A stretch of 59,674 nt of DNA, taken from contig MHUV01000007.1 of the NCBI GenBank assembly GCA_001823545.1, positions 1 to 59,674 of the forward strand, written 5' to 3'. The translations under genes and the position numbers were made by a program. Below, in pieces: positions 43,992-53,715 of the stretch. Position 1 is the stretch's first letter. The number at the start of each line of letters is the position of its first letter. Origin of the DNA: Candidatus Yonathbacteria bacterium RIFCSPLOWO2_01_FULL_43_27 (lineage in GTDB: Bacteria > Patescibacteriota > Minisyncoccia > Phycocordibacterales > UBA1550). Under the pieces are notes generated by a model. That model had not been told where the DNA came from. It made no database searches and saw only the letters and a program-made list of their open reading frames with translations.

Positions 43992-44027
43992 TCAAAATTT
44001 GGTTCGGAGTTTTTGCCGTCGAGGCAT
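43992..44027 (-). CDS. Candidate mini-ORF A, Arg/Lys-rich
   Basis: Encodes MPRRQKLRTKF behind a strong SD (AAGGAGG, 7 nt spacing) and a strong promoter. The stop codon is immediately followed by candidate pseudoknot A, as expected if the ribosome's position affects RNA folding. Translation is plausible but not shown. Confidence 0.45.
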   Translation of the reverse strand: MPRRQKLRTKF

Positions 44028-44057
44028 CTGCTCTCCTCCTTAATTTTATCTTAAAAC

Positions 44058-44085
44058 ATTATAGCAAATCTACAGATATTGTCAA
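44058..44085 (-). promoter_or_regulatory. Strong promoter of the structured RNA unit
   Basis: TTGACA, 16-nt spacer, TATAAT (minus strand). The -35 lies immediately outside the left end of the IS element. Confidence 0.8.
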
Positions 44086-45152
44086 GAGCGTGTATAACCG
44101 CACCCACTTTTGCACTCCTTGGAGAAAATTACTTGATAATAGGGTGATTGTACCAGAAACTGCATAGGTGACAACTTGTTCTCAAACGCTCCGTGTACCC
44201 GCTCGGTGTTGTAAAAAACAAGCCAGTCCATAAGAGCATGGTTGAACTTCATGGGGTCAAGAAGAAGTCCGGTGTGGTAGTCCACAAATTCTTCTTGAAT
44301 CGTGCGATTGAATCGCTCCACATGGGCGTTCATCTTGGGTGTTCTGGGGTAGGTGTGGTAGTGCGTGAGGTGGAGATTCTTGATCTCTTCATTAAAGTGC
44401 TTCTTGAACTCAGAACCATTGTCGGTGAGTACGAACTCCATTTGAAATGGAAATACGACACGACAGAGATCAAAGAATTCTTTGGCGGCAAGCGATGCGT
44501 GTGAGGTCGTGCACCATGCAAAGGCAAAGCGAGTGTGAATGTCCTCAAAGGTGATGATGTACCTCCTGCATCCGTTCACAAAGCGTTCGATGGTGTCGAG
44601 GGCGACGACATGTCCCGCGTGCGTGATCTTCAAATGCTTTGGTTTCCTTAAGACTTTCTGACGATTTACTTTTTTGATCTTGCCGAAGTGGGATACCTTT
44701 TGCGGGAACTTCCGCAGCCCTCCCATATCTTTCATGAGGCGTCCGATGGTCACGGGCTTGGGGCACGGGAGATTGTTTGCCGTACAGAACTTTGTGAGAA
44801 ATGGGTAGAGTTTTTCTTCTCCGAGATTTGGGTACTTGTCACGCAGGCGACGTATCTCGTCCAAGGTGTTTGCGTCCCAGAGACGTCTCCTTGTTACTTT
44901 GGGACTCTTAGATCCCGAATTTAATGCTTGAATCTTACCACCGCCCTTCTTGAGATTTTTCTGCCAGTAAAAGAGTGTCCGCCGATGCACCCCGTATGCT
45001 TCTAAAACTGCTTCAGTTCCATGCTTCTTCCAAAATGTCAGTATTCTCGCCCGTTCTTGTGCTTGTTCGGTGATCATATACCGAAAGCGTATCAGACGAT
45101 CGGATAAAATAGCAGACCCTTTAATTCCTTTATTTTGATTGAATATCCTCAT
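44082..45152 (-). CDS. IS481-like DDE transposase
   Basis: 356 residues from MRIFNQNKG; an inner start MITEQAQ is also possible. N-terminal HTH region (HGTEAVLEAYGVHRRTLFYWQ), then an rve integrase core with catalytic residues Asp (VVALDTIERF), Asp (FVLTDNGSEF) and Glu (NAHVERFNRTIQEEF). The reading frame is intact. The stop codon lies 7-9 nt outside the element's left end, so the last two codons and the stop come from flanking DNA. Confidence 0.88.
   Translation of the reverse strand: MRIFNQNKGIKGSAILSDRLIRFRYMITEQAQERARILTFWKKHGTEAVLEAYGVHRRTLFYWQKNLKKGGGKIQALNSGSKSPKVTRRRLWDANTLDEIRRLRDKYPNLGEEKLYPFLTKFCTANNLPCPKPVTIGRLMKDMGGLRKFPQKVSHFGKIKKVNRQKVLRKPKHLKITHAGHVVALDTIERFVNGCRRYIITFEDIHTRFAFAWCTTSHASLAAKEFFDLCRVVFPFQMEFVLTDNGSEFKKHFNEEIKNLHLTHYHTYPRTPKMNAHVERFNRTIQEEFVDYHTGLLLDPMKFNHALMDWLVFYNTERVHGAFENKLSPMQFLVQSPYYQVIFSKECKSGCGYTRS
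44086..44090. repeat. Target site duplication GAGCG (left)
   Basis: Identical to 45198-45202 on the other side of the element. Confidence 0.75.
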
Positions 45153-45197
45153 TTCTTTGGTTTCCCAAAGAGTGCAATATGTATGTGAGGTTATGCA
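44091..45197 (-). mobile_element. Complete IS element with TIRs and 5-bp target duplication
   Basis: 1107 bp. Imperfect terminal inverted repeats of about 36 bp start TGTATAACCGCAC (left) and TGCATAACCTCAC (right, reversed) and share a later TTGCACTC block. Direct repeats GAGCG flank it at 44086-44090 and 45198-45202. One intact transposase. Length, TG...CA ends and the single ORF fit the IS481 family. Confidence 0.85.
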
Positions 45198-45242
45198 GAG
45201 CGACAAAAAAACACCAATTTTATTGGTGTTTTTTTGTCGCTC
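45198..45242. terminator. 21-bp terminator of the cyclophilin gene, IS target
   Basis: Perfect 21-bp inverted repeat beginning GAGCGACAAAAAAACACC with a 3-nt loop, 12 nt after the cyclophilin stop. Its first five bases are the right copy of the IS target duplication, so the element inserted at the foot of this hairpin. Confidence 0.85.
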
Positions 45243-45254
45243 GTCTCTATAAGC

Positions 45255-45893
45255 CTATTTTACTTCAATTTTTTCTACGATCATATCCTCGAGTGGTCGG
45301 TCAGCAACTCCTGTTGCCGTGTTTTCTATCGCAGTGACAGTCTCCATACCAGACGTCACACGTCCAAAGACGGTGTGTTTTGTATCAAGAAAGTTGTTGT
45401 TGGCCGTATTGATAAAGAACTGACTGCCGTTTGTGTTAGGTCCCGCATTCGCCATTGAAATCGTACCGATATCATTTTTATTCTCTGGAGTAATTTCGTC
45501 CGCAAACTGATACCCAGGACCACCAGTTCCCCACCTATTCTGATTGCTTGCCTCCTTTGAAAGCGGATCGCCACCTTGAATCATAAATCCTTTAATTACC
45601 CGGTGAAAGCGCGTGCCGTTATAAAAACTATCGTTCGCAAGCTTCTTGAAATTCTCAACCGTTTTTGGTGCACGCTCGGTAAAAAGTTCAAGAGTAATAA
45701 TTCCTTTATTGGTCGTAATAGTTGCCGTAGTCATAGTAGTTGTATTAAGGGTAGATGTGGTAATAAGTTCTTTTGATAAGGTGGCGGATTCAGGTGCGGT
45801 ATCTTTCTGTGGAGTAGTTCTGCCATTCACCCAAACCATACCAACAACAAAAATAATCGCGAGAGTAGTGAAAATGATATTTCGTGTATTCAT
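45255..45893 (-). CDS. Membrane-anchored cyclophilin-type peptidyl-prolyl isomerase
   Basis: 212 residues from MNTRNIIFTTLAIIFVVGMVWV, a TM anchor, followed by a linker and a cyclophilin domain (GTRFHRVIKGFMIQGGDP; PNTNGSQFFINT; TKHTVFGRVTSGMETV). The catalytic Arg of FHRVI and QFFI motifs are present. It helps fold exported proteins on the outer face of the membrane. It lies 4 nt after hpf. Confidence 0.9.
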   Translation of the reverse strand: MNTRNIIFTTLAIIFVVGMVWVNGRTTPQKDTAPESATLSKELITTSTLNTTTMTTATITTNKGIITLELFTERAPKTVENFKKLANDSFYNGTRFHRVIKGFMIQGGDPLSKEASNQNRWGTGGPGYQFADEITPENKNDIGTISMANAGPNTNGSQFFINTANNNFLDTKHTVFGRVTSGMETVTAIENTATGVADRPLEDMIVEKIEVK

Positions 45894-45897
45894 AGGT

Positions 45898-46269
45898 TTA
45901 ATCTTTCCTTCCAAATCGAATTATATTTTTAATCATACCAGCGCCACGGCGTACGAGGGTGCGATTTTTTTCTTTATTTGAATTAAGTTCGCGCACGATT
46001 TCATTACGTACATCGTCAATCGCTGCGTACAAATCAGACTTTTCAGAAACAGCACGATATTTTTTACCTCGCACCACCATCATTACCTCTGCACAAAAGA
46101 TATCCCCGGCATTGTGATGTCGTGTAGACATACCAATTTCAACATTCGCGAGAATAACTTCTTCTTCGTGAGGTGGCGCAAACTTTTCTACACTGTTAAT
46201 TTTTTCCTCAACATATGCCGAAAGAGCACTCGTGAGTTCTATGTTGGTTGTTTTTATTTTTATCTGCAT
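45898..46269 (-). CDS. hpf: Ribosome hibernation factor HPF/YfiA family
   Basis: 123 residues. Typical start MQIKIKTTNIELTSALSAYVEEKI, central basic strand (MVVRGKKYRAVSEKSDLYAAIDDV) and a basic C-terminus. It binds the 30S A/P sites and stalls translation when growth slows. Short form without the dimerisation domain of long HPF. The transcript is probably leaderless (-10 TAAAAT 6 nt before ATG), and a cluster of palindromes lies upstream. Confidence 0.9.
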   Translation of the reverse strand: MQIKIKTTNIELTSALSAYVEEKINSVEKFAPPHEEEVILANVEIGMSTRHHNAGDIFCAEVMMVVRGKKYRAVSEKSDLYAAIDDVRNEIVRELNSNKEKNRTLVRRGAGMIKNIIRFGRKD

Positions 46270-46275
46270 ATACTC

Positions 46276-46303
46276 ATTTTAGCACCACCTAAGGATTTGG
46301 CAA
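46276..46303 (-). promoter_or_regulatory. Promoter of hpf, near-leaderless
   Basis: TTGCCA, 16-nt spacer, extended -10 TGCTAAAAT (minus strand); the ATG is 6 nt downstream of the -10. Confidence 0.55.
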
Positions 46304-46309
46304 CTCATT

Positions 46310-46478
46310 GAGTGAGGAGCTTAAAGCTCTCTCACTCACGCACACGCACACAGGGGCTGTTTATCTAGAACCGTTCTAGATGTTTCTTTTATGCAACTAT
46401 CGACGTATAATATACTATAGTATATTATACGTCGATAGGGGGAATATATGTTTACAAATATATGAGAATTCTCATATA
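46310..46478. repeat. Cluster of four palindromes upstream of hpf
   Basis: Inverted repeats: 46310-46337 (GAGTGAG...CTCACTC, one bulge), 46363-46381 (ATCTAGAAC-C-GTTCTAGAT, perfect), 46397-46438 (perfect 42-nt palindrome without spacer, beginning CTATCGACGTATAATATAC) and 46459-46478 (TATATGAGAATTCTCATATA, perfect). No ORF and no T-run after any of them. It fills the gap between DUF167 and the hpf promoter. Confidence 0.8.
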
Positions 46479-46523
46479 CAGGTGACATTATACACTCGTA
46501 CAATACAAGCTCTCTTCAAAAAA

Positions 46524-46754
46524 CTATTGCAAGATATCAGGGATACTTAGTATTTTCCCTGGACTATGATGTCCGGAAATAATACGAATCTGCTTTGGAG
46601 AAATACCGTAATGCAGAGCTATAAGCTCAAGTACCCGCACATTAGCACGGTTTTGCTCTGCCGGTTCCTTCACCGAAACAAGAAAGGAGTCTTCCCGCTC
46701 GCGCGAAAATGACTCCTTCTTTGCATCTGCAGTTACGCGTACGCGTATATACAT
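46524..46754 (-). CDS. DUF167/YggU family protein
   Basis: 76 residues. MYIRVRVTADAKKES, VSVKEPAEQNRANVRVLELIALHYGI and IISGHHSPGKIL match the DUF167 family, small basic proteins of unknown function. It lies 29 nt after pyk on the same strand. Confidence 0.8.
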   Translation of the reverse strand: MYIRVRVTADAKKESFSREREDSFLVSVKEPAEQNRANVRVLELIALHYGISPKQIRIISGHHSPGKILSIPDILQ

Positions 46755-46783
46755 AGATAATAAATGAATGCACCTAAAACAAA

Positions 46784-48217
46784 CTAGATGACCTCTACGA
46801 GCAACATATTGGTTCCGCCTGAACTACCAAATGGCATACCTGCGACGATCACCACCTTGTCGCCTTTTTTTGCAAACTTATGCGCAACAGCAAGTGCGCG
46901 TACTTTTTTAGTTACCTCATCAATAGTCATCAGATTTTCTGCATAGATTGGATAGCATCCGAACGAAAGGACAGCCTGATTTACCACAGATACATTTGGA
47001 CTCATTACAATGATCGGCTGTGCGGGACGAAAACGAGAAATCATACGCGCGGTCAAACCAGATTCCGTGAGTGCCACAATAGCGGTCGCACCAATAGCTG
47101 ATGCCGCACTTACCACAGAAAATGTTACCGCATCAACAACCTCCTTTTGCACACTGTTGCCGTTTGCATGGTCACCCAAAATACTTTCTGCAAGCACATC
47201 AAGGTGTGGGTAGTTCTTCTCCATCATAAGCGCAACCTTTTGCATCATGGCAACAGTCTCTACAGGGTACAAACCAAGTGCGCTTTCTTCTGAGAGCATC
47301 ACCGCGTCAGCACCATCAAGGATCGAGTTTGCAACGTCTGACACCTCTGCGCGTGTTGGCACCGGTGTCTTGATCATTGATTCCATCATCTGTGTTGCAA
47401 CAATTACCGGCTTGCCCGCAACGTTACATTTTTCAATAATCATTTTCTGCAAAATAGGAACTTGCTCTGCAGGAACCTCTACCGCAAGGTCACCACGTGC
47501 CACCATCACACCGTCAGTTTCCTCGATGATTGCGTCAATATTTTCAATAGCCTCGTGGGTCTCAATCTTTGCAATTATTTTTGCGGTTGATTTACTCTTT
47601 GCAAGAATACCGCGAAGCTCGCGAATATCTGATGCGCGACGTACAAACGAAAGTGCCACAAAATCAACATTCTGTTCAATACCAAACACAAGATCTTTCT
47701 TGTCTTTTGGCGTAAGACAGCTGATTTTGAGCGATACGCCTGGAAGATTTACTCCGCGACGACCCTTGGTCTCACCGCCCACCATGACGCGACATTTCAC
47801 TTCATCCTCAGAAACGGAAATTACTTCAAGCGCCTTTTTACCATCATCAAGCAAAATAATATTACCCTTTTTCACTTCCTTAGGAAGCGCTTTGTAGTTT
47901 ACAAATGCTTTCGTTTCATCACCTACACACGCTTTGGTGGTAAGAGTAAAAATAGTTCCCTTTTTCAAGATGACACGCTCTTGATAAAAATCGCCAATAC
48001 GGATCTTTGGGCCAGAGAGGTCCTGAAGGATTGCGATAGGTGTTTTGAGCTTTTCTGCTACGGCACGAATATTTTGCACCTGAAGAAGTGCTCCTTCGTG
48101 CGTTCCGTGAGAGAAATTAAGACGACATACATTCATTCCTGCTTTTGAAAGTTTCTCGAGCATTTCCTGACATTCAGATGCTGGTCCAATCGTTGCAACA
48201 ATTTTTGTTTTTTTCAT
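46784..48217 (-). CDS. pyk: Pyruvate kinase
   Basis: 477 residues. N-terminal KIVATIGPASE, RLNFSHGTHE, active-site IIAKIETHEAIENIDAIIEE, MVARGDLAVEVPAEQVP, and the C-terminal allosteric domain (MISRFRPAQPIIVMSPN). It makes ATP and pyruvate from PEP, the final glycolytic step, in line with fba in the same window. Confidence 0.95.
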   Translation of the reverse strand: MKKTKIVATIGPASECQEMLEKLSKAGMNVCRLNFSHGTHEGALLQVQNIRAVAEKLKTPIAILQDLSGPKIRIGDFYQERVILKKGTIFTLTTKACVGDETKAFVNYKALPKEVKKGNIILLDDGKKALEVISVSEDEVKCRVMVGGETKGRRGVNLPGVSLKISCLTPKDKKDLVFGIEQNVDFVALSFVRRASDIRELRGILAKSKSTAKIIAKIETHEAIENIDAIIEETDGVMVARGDLAVEVPAEQVPILQKMIIEKCNVAGKPVIVATQMMESMIKTPVPTRAEVSDVANSILDGADAVMLSEESALGLYPVETVAMMQKVALMMEKNYPHLDVLAESILGDHANGNSVQKEVVDAVTFSVVSAASAIGATAIVALTESGLTARMISRFRPAQPIIVMSPNVSVVNQAVLSFGCYPIYAENLMTIDEVTKKVRALAVAHKFAKKGDKVVIVAGMPFGSSGGTNMLLVEVI

Positions 48218-48263
48218 AAAAAATCTTTTTTCTATTTTGAATTAAGTTCCTATCATACCAGAA

Positions 48264-48292
48264 AACCAATTACGAGTCCACTCATAATTGGT
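48264..48292. terminator. Hairpin between alaS and pyk
   Basis: AACCAATTA...TAATTGGTT stem with one mismatch and TCCA loop; on the minus strand it is followed by TTCTGG (the stem itself ends in TT), so it is a moderate terminator for alaS. Confidence 0.5.
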
Positions 48293-48313
48293 TCGTGCGC
48301 GCTATACGCGAAA

Positions 48314-50086
48314 CTATTCCAAGACCGCTTTGATGCGACGCACGCCTGCCGACGAAGCTTCCTCTTTAAGGATTTTAAAATGTCCGAGCGTACCCGTGTT
48401 TTCTACGTGTGGGCCACCGCACATTTCAAGACTAAACTTGTTATCCCCCTCGCCTATTTGATACACGCGCACAATGTCGCCGTATTTTTCACCAAAAAGT
48501 CCGATGGCACCACGACTGCGTGCCTCATCAATAGAAATATCTTCTTGGAGAACTGGTAGACGCTCGGCGATCTTCTGATTCACCAGATCCTCTACCTTCT
48601 TTTTTTCATCATCGGTCATTTTATCCGTGTGAGTAAAATCGAAACGCAAACGCTCTACGGTAATATTAGAACCTTTTTGTGCTACATGTTCGCCGAGCAC
48701 CCTGCGAAGCGCCTCATGAAGAAGATGAGTTGCGGTATGATACTTGATAGACATCTCACTCGTATCAGCAAGTCCTCCTTTAAATTTTTGTTCGCTCCCT
48801 TCACGTGAAAGGTCCTGATGCTTTTTCATTTCCTCATAAAACCCATTCGTATCAATCGTAATATTATTCTCACGCGCAATTTCCTCAGTAAGTTCAACGG
48901 GAAATCCATGAGTAGAAAAAAGATGAAACGCTTCATGGGCAGAAATGCTCCCTTTTTCAAGAAGACGTTTGAGCTCCCTGAAACCCTTTTCTATTGTTTT
49001 TCTAAACTTGTCTTCCTCTTCCCAAATCTCCTTAACAATAAAATTTTCTTTTTCCTTAATATTGTCATACACACCACGATAAATACCCGCAATAACCGGC
49101 ACAAGCTCGGAAAGTTGACTATGCTCAATATGAAGCACGTCGGCATAGCGCACCGCACGACGCAAAAGACGACGCAAAATATATCCTTGCTCGGTATTCG
49201 ATGGGTGCACGCCGTCAGCAATCATAAACACACTGGTGCGAATATGATCTGCGACAATTCGTGATGCGCGCACATCACGAATCTCGCCTCCCGAGAGTTC
49301 GCGAATCTTATTCATCAAAGGAACAAACAAGTCCGTATCGAACACATTGTCCTTTTTTTGCACTGCCATCACCACACGCTCAAGCCCGGATCCAGTATCA
49401 ACATTTTTCTTGGAAAGTTTACCGATCACCTTGCCGTCTTTTTTCTCATACTCCATAAACACATCGTTCCAAATTTCTACTACCTCCTGGCGATCATCTG
49501 CTGCCATATATTCTTCCTTGGACATATCGCCCAATCCGCGCTCGGTAACATCGTAGAACATCTCTGTATCAGGACCACATGGACCATTATCTCCCGGACT
49601 CCACCAGTTCGATTTTGCCGACATAAAATAGATGCGATGTTCTGGTATATATTTTTTCCAAATCTCAAATGCTTCAAGGTCGCGTGGTGCATTTTCGTCG
49701 CCTTCAAACACGGTTACATAGAGACGTTGCGGATCAAGCCCAAGTCCTTCTTCTTTTGAGGTGAGAAATTCAAAACTCCACTTGATAGCGTCTTCTTTAA
49801 AATAATCCCCGAGCGACCAGTTCCCCAGCATCTCGAAAAACGTATCGTGTGTTTTGTCGCCGACCTCTTCGATATCCTGCGTGCGCACACACTTCTGAGA
49901 GTTTGCGAGACGTTTTCCTTGTGGATGTGGTGCTCCCATAAGGTACGGCACAAGCGGTTGCATCCCCGCCGTATTAAAAAGCACGGAAGGGTCATTCTCG
50001 GGCACGAGTGGCGCGGAAGGGATAATAGCGTGTTCCCTTTTTTTGAAAAAAGTTAAAAAACGATTTCTAATCTCGTGTGACTCCAT
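48314..50086 (-). CDS. alaS: Alanyl-tRNA synthetase without C-Ala domain
   Basis: 590 residues from MESHEIRNRFLTFFKKREHA. Catalytic class II core (LFNTAGMQPLVPYL, NWWSPGDNGPCGPDTEMFYD), tRNA-recognition region, and editing domain with HTATHLLH and CGGPH metal ligands. The chain stops right after SSAGVRRIKAVLE, whereas bacterial AlaRS continues for about 280 residues with the DHHA1 (C-Ala) domain. Editing is preserved and the C-Ala extension is missing. No separate C-Ala gene is seen nearby. Confidence 0.93.
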   Translation of the reverse strand: MESHEIRNRFLTFFKKREHAIIPSAPLVPENDPSVLFNTAGMQPLVPYLMGAPHPQGKRLANSQKCVRTQDIEEVGDKTHDTFFEMLGNWSLGDYFKEDAIKWSFEFLTSKEEGLGLDPQRLYVTVFEGDENAPRDLEAFEIWKKYIPEHRIYFMSAKSNWWSPGDNGPCGPDTEMFYDVTERGLGDMSKEEYMAADDRQEVVEIWNDVFMEYEKKDGKVIGKLSKKNVDTGSGLERVVMAVQKKDNVFDTDLFVPLMNKIRELSGGEIRDVRASRIVADHIRTSVFMIADGVHPSNTEQGYILRRLLRRAVRYADVLHIEHSQLSELVPVIAGIYRGVYDNIKEKENFIVKEIWEEEDKFRKTIEKGFRELKRLLEKGSISAHEAFHLFSTHGFPVELTEEIARENNITIDTNGFYEEMKKHQDLSREGSEQKFKGGLADTSEMSIKYHTATHLLHEALRRVLGEHVAQKGSNITVERLRFDFTHTDKMTDDEKKKVEDLVNQKIAERLPVLQEDISIDEARSRGAIGLFGEKYGDIVRVYQIGEGDNKFSLEMCGGPHVENTGTLGHFKILKEEASSAGVRRIKAVLE

Positions 50087-50110
50087 AATATATACCATCG
50101 ACTAAACTAA

Positions 50111-50584
50111 TTATTTTAATTCGTGACGCACAATTGCCTTGAGGCGATCCTCGACATACCAAAAGAAGGTAAAGGTCAAGATTGCGAGCACGGTAGTCAC
50201 CATAGCAAGTGTGTAGAAACCATATCCTATTGCAATACCCACGCCAGCAGAAACCCAGAGGCCGGCAGCGGTTGTTACCCCGCTCACATCGGCTCCCTTT
50301 ATAAAAATAAGGCCAGCACCAATAAACCCGATTCCGGTAATGATCTGTGCTGAAAATCTAATAGAATCCACCAGTGCAGTTGGTGAGTCAAATCCCCCGC
50401 CTATAAATACTCCCGTCATCGCAAGGAGTGCTGAGCCCATCGTCACTAGTCCATACGTTCTCATACCAGCAGTTTTACCCGCAATAGCACGCTCGATACC
50501 CAAGGACATTCCCAACAAAAGGGCGATGGCGAGCTTTGAAATTATCTCAATTTGTTCTCCGGAAATAATGTTTACTATATCCAT
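50111..50584 (-). CDS. mgtC: MgtC/SapB family membrane protein
   Basis: 157 residues with about five TM helices. Family signature LGIERAIAGKTAGMRTYGLVTMGSALL and TGIGFIGAGLIF...VSGVTTAAGLWVSAGVGIAIGYG. MgtC proteins inhibit or regulate ATP synthase and affect Mg homeostasis. The C-terminal ACT-like domain of MgtC is missing, as in the SapB-type short forms. Confidence 0.88.
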   Translation of the reverse strand: MDIVNIISGEQIEIISKLAIALLLGMSLGIERAIAGKTAGMRTYGLVTMGSALLAMTGVFIGGGFDSPTALVDSIRFSAQIITGIGFIGAGLIFIKGADVSGVTTAAGLWVSAGVGIAIGYGFYTLAMVTTVLAILTFTFFWYVEDRLKAIVRHELK

Positions 50585-50624
50585 AGTAATTAATAATATA
50601 CCAAAAAAACTACATAATTGCCAC

Positions 50625-53164
<2,540 letters not shown>

Positions 53165-53174
53165 AATAAATGAA

Positions 53175-53714
53175 CTAACTATTAATGCCTGCAATAAATC
53201 CGGTTATAGAAAGTGTGTGAGATATATTCATTGAGTCTCGCCAAAAAACATAAGAATCAATTCGCTTCTCCTCTGGAACAATAGACGTAATCAGGACATA
53301 CCGTTGAAATTTTGTAACCGTACCTCCTCCAGCACTTGACTGATAGTATAACCCTGTTGCTGTATCCTGACGAATAGTTAACGTAGTTAAATTACACACA
53401 ACACCACCGCATGATATTAACATAGGTACAGATCTTGGATCCACAGCATAGTAATTATTCGCAACAATTCCACTATCCCACGCAGTATTTGTACCATTCC
53501 AATCATTCAACATGTTGGAATCCCTCTTTTGTCGCACTGCTTCTATCCCCTCTTGTGCCAGATTTACCGCGATAGCATGATCGCGCGCATACGCAGATTG
53601 AGGTAATGAACGTCCGATAATAGACATTGGGGCAACAACCGCAATAAGCAAAATAGAAATTGCAACAAGTGTCTCAAGGAGTGTAAACCCTTTTTGTGAA
53701 TGATTAGTGTGCAT
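53175..53714 (-). CDS. Type IV minor prepilin, PilV/GspI-like
   Basis: 179 residues. Class III signal: KGFTLLETLVAISILLIAV, with cleavage expected between G and F and the conserved Glu at +5. Globular part with a Cys pair (SCGGVVC). The start at 53714 lies 2 nt after the stop of the preceding prepilin gene. Substrate of the prepilin peptidase encoded upstream. Confidence 0.85.
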   Translation of the reverse strand: MHTNHSQKGFTLLETLVAISILLIAVVAPMSIIGRSLPQSAYARDHAIAVNLAQEGIEAVRQKRDSNMLNDWNGTNTAWDSGIVANNYYAVDPRSVPMLISCGGVVCNLTTLTIRQDTATGLYYQSSAGGGTVTKFQRYVLITSIVPEEKRIDSYVFWRDSMNISHTLSITGFIAGINS

Positions 53715-53715
53715 A

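Larger units (their letters stand above)
43791..44052 (-). ncRNA. Structured RNA unit with tandem candidate pseudoknots
   Basis: A transcript of about 260 nt is defined by a strong promoter at 44058-44085 and a terminator at 43784-43819. It contains two tiny ORFs (44027-43992 and 43934-43905). After each comes an H-type pseudoknot candidate: copy A 43962-43991 (CAGGG/CCCTG plus CCTAC/GTAGG with an A-rich loop) and copy B 43858-43891 (GAGGC/GCCTT plus TCCAC/GTGGA). A third candidate lies at 43819-43856 (GGGT/ACCC plus TAGC/GCTA, with an inner AGCC/GGCT hairpin). Stem changes between A and B are compensatory. No tRNA-like ends were found, so this is not a tmRNA. The function is unknown. Confidence 0.6.

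Noticed and set aside
43791-44052. tmRNA as an explanation for tandem pseudoknots with a small ORF
   Set aside because: No tRNA-like 5'/3' ends, no CCA, no alanine-type resume codon, and the unit has its own SD and terminator.
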